Assembly (NCBI RefSeq): GCF_029227915.1
Contig: NC_079883.1
Location: 17,796,001-17,860,000 of the forward strand
From: Hydractinia symbiolongicarpus
Taxonomy: Eukaryota; Cnidaria; Hydrozoa; Anthoathecata; Hydractiniidae
Direction of reading: 5' to 3'
DNA length: 64,000 nucleotides
Below, in pieces: positions 24,262-34,900 of the stretch (position 1 is the first letter of the stretch; the number at the start of each line of letters is the position of its first letter). The position numbers and the translations under genes are program-made. The notes beneath the pieces are model-generated. The model was not told the origin of the DNA and made no database searches. It was given only the letters and a program-made list of their open reading frames with translations.

Positions 24262-25208
24262 CACGTGGAGCAACGTGATATACGTGCAAGGCCCTTATTA
24301 GTGTACAAGAGGCTATATTACAGCCCTTAGGGGCTGGTACGTGTGAATGACGCTGTTATAAAGCCATGACACAATGGTAAACAACTTGGAACGTCGTAGT
24401 CCATTGAGAGTGGAAGGATTAGACGAATAGTAACCAGCGCAGGCACGTGTACCAACGCGAATTGGGTGTACGGCCTTTATTAGGCTGCAAAAAGGTCATA
24501 TTACAGCCTTTAGAGACCTGTACACGTGGTTGACGGTGTTATAACACCATGGCGCAATGGAAAATGACTTGTGACGTCGTAGTCCATTGAGAGTGGAAGG
24601 ATTAGACCAATGGTAACCTGCACAGGCACGTGGAACAACGTGATTTATGTATACGGACTTTATTAGGCCGCAAAAGGCCATATTACAGCCTTTAGGGTCC
24701 TGTACACGTGTTTGACGGTGTTTTGAAGCCGTGGCGCTATGAAAAACAACTTGGGACTTCGTAGTCCTTTGAGAGTGGAAGGATAAGACCAATGATAACC
24801 TGCGCAGGCACGTGCAACCACGTGATATACGTGTAAGGCCTTTATTAGTGTACAAGAGGCTATATTACAGCCCTTAGGGGCTTGTACGTGTGGCTGACGC
24901 TGTTATAAAGCCATGGCGCAATGAAAAACTACTTGGGACGTCGTAGTTCATTGAGAGTGGAAGGAGAAGACTAATGGTAACCTGCGCAGGCACGTGCAAC
25001 CACGTGATATATGTGTAAGGCCTTTATTAGGCTGCAAAAGGCCATATTACAGTCGTTAGACGCATGTACCCGTAGTTAACGGTGTTATAACGCCATGGCG
25101 CAATGGAAAACAACTTGGGACGTCGTAGTCCATTGAGAGTGGAAGGATAAGACCAATGGTAACCTGCGCAGGCACGTGGAACAACGTGATTTATGTATAC
25201 GGACTTTA

Positions 25209-25390
25209 TTAGGCTGCAAGAGGCCATATTACAGTCGTTAGACGCATGTACTTGTAGTTAACGGTGTTATAACGCCATGGCGCAATGGAAAACGACTTGT
25301 GACGTCGTAGTCCATTGAGAGTGGAAGGATAAGACCAATGCTAACCTGCGCAGGCACGTGCAACCACGTGATATACGTGTAAGGCCTTTA
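25209..25390 (+). repeat. Reference monomer, subfamily a (GTCGTTAGACGCATG type)
   Basis: A unit with AGTCGTTAGACGCATGTAC followed by GTAGTTAACGG and GTTATAACGCCATGG. It carries the densest set of perfect palindromes: GTTAAC 25257-25262, GTTATAAC 25266-25273, CGCCATGGCG 25273-25282, GACGTC 25301-25306, CCTGCGCAGG 25345-25354, GCACGTGC 25354-25361, CACGTG 25365-25370 and AGGCCT 25382-25387. Variants differ at the two bases after CATGTAC (TT, TC or CC). This is the commonest subfamily in block B. Confidence 0.85.
25345..25372 (+). promoter_or_regulatory. Dyad cluster: CCTGCGCAGG and two CACGTG boxes (example copy)
   Basis: CCTGCGCAGG (25,345-25,354) overlaps GCACGTGC (25,354-25,361), and a second CACGTG follows at 25,365-25,370. 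The two CACGTG centres are exactly 10 bp apart, about one helical turn. The second is in the context CACGTGAT, whose complement ATCACGTG fits the yeast CDEI / Cbf1 consensus RTCACRTG. The pair occurs in a large share of monomers (those with the GTGCAACCACGTG form), while units with GTGGAACAACGTG have only one box. Binding by a bHLH protein is possible but unproven. Confidence 0.45.
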
Positions 25391-25676
25391 TTAGGCTGCA
25401 AGAGGCCATATTACAGTCGTTAGACGCATGTACTCGTAGTTAACAGTGTTATACTGCCATGGCGCAATGGAAAACGACTTGGGACGTCGTAGTCCATTGA
25501 GAGTGGAAGGATAAGACCAATGGTAACCTGCGCAGGCACGTGAAACAACGTGATTTATGTATACGGACTTTATTAGGGCGCAAAAGGCCATATTACAGCC
25601 TTTCGGGGGCTGTACACGTGGTTGACGGTCTTATAACGCCGTGGCGCTATGGAAAACCACTTAGGACGTCGTAGTC

Positions 25677-26715
25677 GTCAAACACGTGTGCAGGCCCCTA
25701 AAGGCTGTAATATGGCCTTTTGCGGCCTAATAAAGTCCGTATACATAAATCACGTTGTTCCACGTGCCTGCGCAGGTTACCATTTGACTAATCCTTCCAC
25801 TCTCAATGAACTACGACGTCCCAAGTAGTTTTCCAATGCGCCATGGCTTTATAACAGCGTCAGCCACACGTACAAGCCCCTAAGGGCTGCAATATAGCCT
25901 CTTGTACACTAATAAAGGCCTTACACGTATATCACGTGGTTGCACGTGCTTGCGCAGGTTATCGTTGGTCTTATCCTTCCACTTTCAAAGGACTACGAAG
26001 TCCCAAGTTGTTTTCCATTGCACCATGGCTTTATAACACAGTCAACCACGTGTACATGCCTCTAAAGGCTATAGTATGGCCTTTTGCTGCCTAATAGAGG
26101 CCGTACACATAAATCACCTGCCTGTGCATAAATCACCTGCCTGTGCAAGTTACGATCGGACTAATCTTTCCACTCTCAATGGACTAAGACGTCCCAAGTT
26201 GTTTGCAATTTATAACACCGTCAACCACGTGTACAGGTCTCTAAAGGCTGTAATATGACCTTTTGAAGCCTATTAAAGGCCGTACACCCAATTCGCGTTG
26301 TTCCACGTGCCTGCGCAGGTTACTATTCGTCTAATCCTTCCACTCTCAATGGACTACGACGTTCCAAATTGTTTACCATTGTGTCATGGCGTTATAACGC
26401 CGTCAATTACAGGTACAGGTCCCTAAGGGCTGCAATATAGCCTCTTGTACCCTAATAAAGGCCTTACACGTATATCACGTGGTTGCACGTGCCTGCGCAG
26501 GTTACCATTGGTCTTATCCTTCCACTCGCAATGGACTACGACGTCCCAAGTTGTTTTCCATTGCGCCATGGCGTTATAACACCGTTAACTACGGGCACAT
26601 GCGTCTAACGACTGTAATATGGCCTTTTGCAGCCTAATAAAGGCCTTACACGTATATCACGTGGTTGCACGTGCCTGCGCAGGTTAGCATTGGTCTTATC
26701 CTTCCACTCTCAATG
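25677..26715 (-). repeat. Spacer of inversion 1 (1,039 bp of reversed satellite)
   Basis: Orientation flips at GTAGTC|GTCAAACACG. Left of the bar is forward satellite. Right of it is the middle of a reversed subfamily b unit, with at most 1 bp of shared sequence at the joint. The spacer is ordinary satellite but contains unusual small rearrangements: a 19-bp tandem duplication with a nearby deletion (26,108-26,145), and an internal deletion at about 26,207, where GCAATTTATAACACC replaces the longer GCAATTGCGCC...TTATAACACC form. Confidence 0.85.
26108..26145 (-). repeat. 19-bp tandem duplication inside inversion spacer
   Basis: The unit CATAAATCACCTGCCTGTG appears twice in a row (26,108-26,126 and 26,127-26,145). 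In normal units ATAAATCAC is followed by a GTTGTTCCACGTG stretch before CCTGCGCA. That stretch is missing in both copies, so a 13-bp deletion preceded or accompanied the duplication. Confidence 0.88.
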
Positions 26716-27183
26716 GACTACGACGTCCTAAGTGGTTTTCCATAGCGCCACGGCGTTATAAGACCGTCAACTACGTGTACAGCCCCCGAAAGGCTGTAAT
26801 ATGGCCTTTTGCGCCCTAATAAAGTCCGTATACATAAATCACGTTGTTTCACGTGCCTGCGCAGGTTACCATTGGTCTTATCCTTCCACTCTCAATGGAC
26901 TACGACGTCCCAAGTCGTTTTCCATTGCGCCATGGCAGTATAACACTGTTAACTACGAGTACATGCGTCTAACGACTGTAATATGGCCTCTTGCAGCCTA
27001 ATAAAGGCCTTACACGTATATCACGTGGTTGCACGTGCCTGCGCAGGTTAGCATTGGTCTTATCCTTCCACTCTCAATGGACTACGACGTCACAAGTCGT
27101 TTTCCATTGCGCCATGGCGTTATAACACCGTTAACTACAAGTACATGCGTCTAACGACTGTAATATGGCCTCTTGCAGCCTAA
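26716..27183 (-). repeat. Right arm of inversion 1 palindrome
   Basis: Reverse complement of 25,209-25,676. It begins at GACTACGACGTCCTAAGTGG. After 27,183 the register of the inverted match shifts, and 24.5-25.2 kb is next found inverted at about 29.9-30.6 kb (coordinate sum 55,123), implying extra monomers on this side. Confidence 0.88.
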
Positions 27184-30100
27184 TAAAGGCCTTACACGTA
27201 TATCACGTGGTTGCGCATGCCTGCGCAGGTTAGGATTGGTCTTATCCTTCCGCTCTCAAAGGACTACGAAGTCCCAAGTCGTTTTCCATTGCGCCATGGC
27301 GTTATAACACCGTTAACTACAAGTACATGCGTCTAACGACTGTAATATGGCCTCTTGCAGCCTAATAAAGTCCGTATACATAAATCACGTTGTTCCACGT
27401 GCCTGCGCAGGTTACCATTGGTCTTATCCTTCCACTCTCAATGGACTACGACGTCCCAAGTCGTTTTCCATTGCGCCATGGCAGTATAACACTGTTAACT
27501 ACGAGTACATGCGTCTAACGACTGTAATATGGCCTCTTGCAGCCTAATAAAGGCCTTACACGTATATCACGTGGTTGCACGTGCCTGCGCAGGTTAGCAT
27601 TGGTCTTCTCCTTCCACTCTCAATGAACTACGACATCCCAAGTAGTTTTCCATTGCGCCATGGCTTTATAACAGCGTCAGCCACACGTACAAGCCCCTAA
27701 GGGCTGTAATATAGCCTCTTGTACACTAATAAAGGCCTTACACGTATATCACATTGTTCCACGTGCCTGCGCATTTTACGATCGGACTAATCTTTCCACT
27801 CTCAAAGGACTACGAAATCCCAAGTTGTTTTTCATAGCGCCACGGCTTCAAAACACCGTCAAACACGTGTACAGGACCCTAAAGGCTGTAATATGGCCTT
27901 TTGCGGCCTAATAAAGTCCGTATACATAAATCACGTTGTTCCACGTGCCTGTGCAGGTTACCATTGGTCTAATCCTTCCACTCTCAATGGACTACGACGT
28001 CACAAGTCATTTTCCATTGCGCCATGGTGTTAAAACACCGTCAACCACGTGTACAGGTCTCTAAAGGCTGTAATATGACCTTTTTGCAGCCTAATAAAGG
28101 CCGTACACCCAATTCGCGTTGGTACACGTGCCTGCGCAGGTTACTATTCGTCTAATCCTTCCACTCTCAATGGACTACGACGTTCCAAGTTGTTTACCAT
28201 TGTGTCATGGCTTTATAACAGCGTCATTCACACGTACAAGCCCCTAAGGGCTGTAATATAGCCTCTTGTACACTAATAAGGGCCTTGCACGTATATCACG
28301 TTGTTCCACCTGCCTGCGCAGGTTACCATTGGTCTTATCCTTCCACTCTCATTGGACTACGACGTCCCAAGTTGTTTTCCATTGCGCCATAGCTTTATAA
28401 CAGCGTCAGCCACGCGCACAGGCCCCAAACGGCTGTAATATAGCCTCTTGTACCCTAATGAAGGCCTTACACGTATATCACGTGGTTGCACGTTCCTGCG
28501 CAGGTTACCATTGGTCTAATCCTTCCACTCTCAATGGACTACGACGTCCCAAGTCGTTTTCCATTGCGCCATGGCGGTATAACACTGTTAACTACGAGTA
28601 CATGCGTCTAACGACTGTAATATGGCCTCTTGCAGCCTAATAAAGGCCTTACACGTATATCACGTGGTTGCACGTGCCTGCGCAGGTTAGCATTGGTCTT
28701 ATCCTTCCACTCTCAATGGACTACGACGTCACAAGTCGTTTTCCATTGCGCCATGGCGTTATAACACCGTTAACTACAAGTACATGCGTCTAACGACTGT
28801 AATATGGCCTCTTGCAGCCTAATAAAGGCCTTACACGTATATCACGTGGTTGCACGTGCCTGCGCAGGTTAGGATTGGTCTTATCCCTCCACTCTCAATG
28901 GACTACGACGTCCCAAGTTGTTTTCCATTGCGCCATAGCTTTATAACAGCGTCAGCCACGCGCACAGGCCCCAAACGGCTGTAATATAGCCTCTTGTACC
29001 CTAATGAAGGCCTTACACGTATATCACGTGGTTGCACGTGCCTGCGCAGGTTACCATTAGTCTTCTCCTTCCACTCTCAATGGACTACGACGCCACAAGT
29101 CGTTTTCCATTGCGCCATGGCTTTATAACAGCGTCAGCCACACGTACAAGCCCCTAAGGGCTGTAATATAGCCTCTTGTACACTAATAAAGGCCTTACAC
29201 GTATATCAAGTGGTTGCACGTGCCTGCGCAGGTTATCATTAGTCTTATCCTTCCACTCTCAAAGGACTACGAAGTCCCAAGTTGTTTTCCATAGCGCCAC
29301 GGCTTCACAACACCGTCAAACACGTGTACAGGCCCCTAAAGGCTGTAATATGGCATTTTGCGGCCTAATAAAGTCCGTATACATAAATCACGTTGTTCTA
29401 CGTGCCTGCGCAGGTTACCATTGGTCTAATCCTTCCACTCTCAATGGACTACGACGTCACAAGTCGTTTTCCATTGCAACATGGCGTTATAACACCGTTA
29501 ACTACAAGTACATGCGTCTAACGACTGTGATATGGCCTCTTGCAGCCTAATAAAGTCCGTATACATAAATCACGTTGTTCCACGTGCCTGCGCAGGTTAC
29601 CATTGGTCTTCTCCTTCCACTCTCAATGAACTACGACGTCCCAAGTAGTTTTCCATTGCGCCATGGCTTTATAACAGCGTCAGCCACACGTACAAGCCCC
29701 TAAGGGCTGTAATATAGCCTCTTGTACACTAATAAAGGCCTTACACGTATATCACATTGTTCCACGTGCCTGCGCAATTTACGATCGGACTAATCTTTCC
29801 ACTTTCAATGGACTAAGACGTCCCAAGTTGTTTGCAATTGCGCCACAGCTTTATAACACCGTCAACCACGTGTACAGGTCTCTAAAGGCTGTAATATGAC
29901 CTTTTGCAGCCTAATAAAGGCCTTACACGTATATCACGTGGTTGCACGTGCCTGCGCAAGTTACCATTGGTCTTATCCTTCCACTCTCAATGGACTACGA
30001 CGTCCCAAGTTGTTTTCCATTGCGCCATGGCGTTATAACACCGCTAACTACGGGTACATGCGTCTAACGACTGTAATATGGCCTTTTGCAGCCTAATAAA

Positions 30101-31953
30101 GGCCTTACACATATATCACGTGGTTGCACGTGCCTGCGCAGGTTACCATTAGTCTTCTCCTTCCACTCTCAATGAACTACGACGTCCCAAGTAGTTTTTC
30201 ATTGCGCCATGGCTTTATAACAGCGTCAGCCACACGTACAAGCCCCTAAGGGCTGTAATATAGCCTCTTGTACACTAATAAAGGCCTTACACGTATATCA
30301 CGTGGTTGCACGTGCCTGCGCAGGTTATCATTGGTCTTATCCTTCCACTCTCAAAGGACTACGAAGTCCCAAGTTGTTTTTCATAGCGCCACGGCTTCAA
30401 AACACCGTCAAACACGTGTACAGGACCCTAAAGGCTGTAATATGGCCTTTTGCAGCATAATAAAGTCCGTATACATAAATCACGTTGTTCCACGTGCCTG
30501 CGCAGGTTACCATTGGTCTTATCCTTCCACTCTCAATGGACTACGACGTCACAAGTCGTTTTCCATTGCGCCATGGTGTTAAAACACCGTCAACCACGTG
30601 TACAGGTCTCTAAAGGCTGTAATATGACCTTTTTGCAGCCTAATAAAGGCCGTACACCCAATTCGCGTTGGTACACGTGCCTGCGCAGGTTACTATTCGT
30701 CTAATCCTTCCACTCTCAATGGACTACGACGTTCCAAGTTGTTTACCATTGTGTCATGGCTTTATAACAGCGTCATTCACACGTACAAGCCCCTAAGGGC
30801 TGTAATATAGCCTCTTGTACACTAATAAGGGCCTTACACGTATATCACGTGGTTGCATATGCCTGCGCAGGTTATCATTGGTCTTATCCTTCCACTCTCA
30901 AAGGACTACGAAGTCCCAAGTTGTTTTCCATAGCGCCACGGCTTTACAACACCGTCAAACACGTGTACAGGCCCCTAAAGGCTGTAATATGGCCTTTTGC
31001 GGCCTACTAAAGTCCGCATACATGAATCACGTTGTTCCACGTGCCTGCGCAGGTTACCATTGGTCTTATCCTTCCACTCTCAATGGACTACGACGTCCCA
31101 AGTTGTTTTCCATTGCGCCATAGCTTTATAACAGCGTCAGCCACGCGCACAGGCCCCAAACGGCTGTAATATAGCCTCTTGTACCCTAATGAAGGCCTTA
31201 CACGTATATCACGTGGTTGCACGTTCCTGCGCAGGTTACCATTGGTCTAATCCTTCCCCTCTCAATGGACTACGACGTCCCAAGTCGTTTTCCGTTGCGC
31301 CATGGCGTTATAACACCGTTAACTACGAGTACATGCGTCTAACGACTGTAATATGGCCTCTTGCGGCCTAATAAAGACCTTACACGTATATCAAGTGGTT
31401 GCACGTGCCTGCGCAGGTTATCATTGGTCTTATCCTTCCACTCTCAAAGGACTACGAAGTCCCAAGTTGTTTTTCATAGCGCCACGGCTTCACAACACCG
31501 TCAAACACGTGTACAGGCCCCTAAAGGCTGTAATATGGCCTTTTGCGGCCTAATAAAGTCCGTATACATAAATCACGTTGTTCCACGTGCCTGCGCAGGT
31601 TACCATTGGTCTAATCCTTCCACTCTCAATGGACTACGACGTCACAAGTCGTTTTCCATTGCGCCATGGCGTTATAACACCGTTAACTACGAGTACATGC
31701 GTCTAACGACTGTAATATGGCCTCTTGCGGCCTAATAAAGACCTTACACGTATATCAAGTGGTTGCACGTGCCTGCACAGGTTATCATTGGTCTTATCCT
31801 TCCACTCTCAAAGGACTACGAAGTCCCAAGTTGTTTTTCATAGCGCCATGGCGTTATAACACCGTTAACTACAAGTACATGCGTCTAACGACTGTAATAT
31901 GGCCTCTTGCAGCCTAATAAAGGCCTTACATGTATATCACGTGGTTGCACGTT

Positions 31954-34900
31954 CCTGCGCAGGTTATTATTGGTCTTATCCTTCCGCGCTCAATCGACTA
32001 CGACGTTCCAAGTTGTTTTCCATAGGGCCACGGCTTCACAACACCGTCAACCACGTGTACAGGCCCCTAAAGGCTGCCTCTTGCAGCCTAATAAAGGCCT
32101 TACACGTATATCACGTGGTTGCACGTGCCTGCGCAGGTTAGCATTGGTCTTAACCTTCCACTCTCAATGGACTACGACGTCACAAGTCGTTTTCCATTGC
32201 GCCATGGCGTTATAACACCGTTAACTACAAGTACATGCGTCTAACGACTGTAATATGGCCTCTTGCAGCCTAATAAAGGCCTTACACGTATATCACGTGG
32301 TTGCACGTGCCTGCGCAGGTTAGCATTGGTCTTAACCTTCCACTCTCAATGGACTACGACGTCACAAGTCGTTTTCCATTGCGCCATGGCGTTATAACAC
32401 CGTTAACTACAAGTACATGCGTCTAACGACTGTAATATGGCCTCTTGCAGCCTAATAAAGGCCTTACACGTATACTACGTGGTTGCACGTGCCTGCGCAG
32501 GTTAGGATTGGTCTTATCCTTCCGCCCTCAAAGGACTACGAAGTCCCAAGTTGTTTTCCATAGCGCCACGGCTTTACAACACCGTCAAACCCGTGTGCAG
32601 GCCCCTAAAGGCTGTAATATGGCCTTTTGCGGCCTAAGAAAGTCCGTATACATAAATCACGTTGTTCCACGTGCCTGCGCAGGTTACCATTTGTCTAATC
32701 CTTCCACTTTCAAAGGACTACGAAGTCCCAAGTTGTTTTCCATTGTGCCATGGCTTTATAACACAGTCAGCCACGTGTACAGGCCCCTAAAGGCTATAGT
32801 ATGGCCTTTTGCTGCCTAATAGAGGCCGTACACATAAGTCACGTTGTTCCACGTGCCTGCGCAAGTTACGATCGGACTAATCTTTCCACTCTCAATGGAC
32901 TAAGACGTCCCAAGTTGTTTGCAATTGCGCCACAGCTTTATAACACCGTCAACCACGTGTACAGGTCTCTAAAGGCTGTAATATGACCTTTTGCAGCCTA
33001 TTAAAGGCCGTACACCCAATTCGCGTTGTTCCACGTGCCTGCGCAGGTTACTATTCGTCTAATCCTTCCACTCTCAATGGACTACGACGTTCCAAGTTGT
33101 TTACCATTTTGTCATGGCGTTATAACGCCGTCAATTACAGGTACAGGCCCCTAAGGGCTGCAATATAGCCTCTTGTACCCTAATAAAGGCCTTACACGTA
33201 TATCACGTGGTTGCACGTGCCTGCGCAGGTTACCATTGGTCTTATCCTTCCACTCGCAATGGACTACGACGTCCCAAGTAGTTTTCCATTGCGCCATGGC
33301 GTTATAACACCGTTAACTACGGGTACATGCGTCTAACGACTGTAATATGGCCTTTTGCAGCCTAATAAAGGCCTTACACATATATCACGTGGTTGCACGT
33401 GCCTGCGCAGGTTACCATTAGTCTTCTCCTTCCACTCTCAATGGACTACGACGTCACAAGTCGTTTTCCATTGCGCCATGGCTTTATAACAGCGTCAGCC
33501 ACACGTACAAGCCCCTAAGGGCTGTAATATAGCCTCTTGTACACTAATAAAGGCCTTACACGTATATCAAGTGGTTGCACGTGCCTGCGCAGGTTATCAT
33601 TGGTCTTATCCTTCCACTCTCAAAGGACTACGAAGTCCCAAGTTGTTTTCCATAGCGCCACGGCTTCACAACACCGTTAAACACGTGTACAGGCCCCTAA
33701 AGGCTGTAATATTGGCTTTTGCGGCCTAATAAAGTCCGTATACATAAATCACGTTGTTCCACGTGCCTGCGCTGGTTACCATTGGTCTAATCCTTCCACT
33801 CTCAATGGACTACGACGTCACAAGTCGTTTTCCATTGCGCCATGGCGTTATAACACCGTTAACTACAAGTACATGCGTCTAACGACTGTAATATGGCCTC
33901 TTGCAGCCTAATAAAGGCCTTACACGTATATCACGTGGTTGCACGTGCCTGCGCAGGTTACCATTAGTCTTCTCCTTCCACTCTCAATGAACTACGACGT
34001 CCCAAGTAGTTTTTCATTGCGTCATGGCTTTATAACAGCGTCAGCCACACGTACAAGCCCCTAAGGGCTGTAATATAGCCTCTTGTACACTAATAAAGGC
34101 CTTACACGTATATCACGTGGTTGCACGTGCCTGCGCAGGTTATCATTGGTCTTATCCTTCCACTCTCAAAGGACTACGAAGTCCCAAGTTGTTTTTCATA
34201 GCGCCACGGCTTCACAACACCGTCAAACACGAGTACAGGCCCCTAAAGGCTGTAATATGGCCTTTTGCGGCCTAATAAAGTCCGTATACATAAATCACGT
34301 TGTTCCACGTGCCTGCGCAGGTTACCATTGGTCTTATCCTTCCACTCTCAAAGGACTACGAAGTCCCAAGTTGTTTTTCATTGCGCCATGGCTTTATAAC
34401 ACAGTCAGCCACGTGTACATGCCTCTAAAGGCTATAGTATGGCCTTTTGCTGCCTAATAGAGGCCGTACACATAAATCACGTTTTACACGTGCCTGCGCA
34501 AGTTACGATCGGACTAATCTTTCCACTCTCAATGGACTAAGACGTCCCAAGTTGTTTGCAATTGCGCCACAGCTTTATAACACCGTCAACCACGTGTACA
34601 TGCGTCTAACGACTGTAATATGGCCTCTTGCAACCTAATAAAGGCCGTACACCCAATTCGCGTTGGTACACGTGCCTGCGCAGGTTACTAATCGTCTAAT
34701 CCTTCCACTCTCAATGGACTACGACGTTCCAAGTTGTTTACCATTGTGTCATGGCTTTATAACAGCGTCAGCCACACGTACAAGCCCCTAAGGGCTGTAA
34801 TATAGCCTCTTGTACACTAATAAGGGCCTTACAGGTATATCACGTGGTTGCACATGCCTGCGCAGGTTATCATTGGTCTTATCCTTCCACTCTCAAAGGA

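Larger units (their letters stand above)
1..25676 (+). repeat. Block A: satellite array, forward orientation
   Basis: All monomers read in the same direction, from GGCCATATTACAG through CCATGG and GACGTC to CCTGCGCAGG and TTTATTAGG on the + strand. This block is the most heterogeneous. It mixes at least seven monomer subfamilies and is the only block in which I found the 107-bp truncated unit (eight copies) and the 162-bp unit (four copies). Segments of 0.5-2.2 kb recur at offsets of about 5.0-7.0 kb, which makes a patchwork of older duplications. The block ends abruptly within GTAGTC at 25,676, where orientation flips. Confidence 0.95.
25209..25676 (+). repeat. Left arm of inversion 1 palindrome
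   Basis: This arm pairs with 26,716-27,183 in reverse complement. Coordinates sum to 52,392. The 2.6 monomers nearest the break match almost exactly, including the rare variants TTTCGGGGGC, CCACTTAGGAC and a GTTAACAGTGTTATACTGCC stretch. One mismatch near the break is CACGTGGTTGACGG here against CACGTAGTTGACGG (reverse complement) on the right. Beyond 25,209 the match continues only in pieces with shifted register. Confidence 0.88.
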
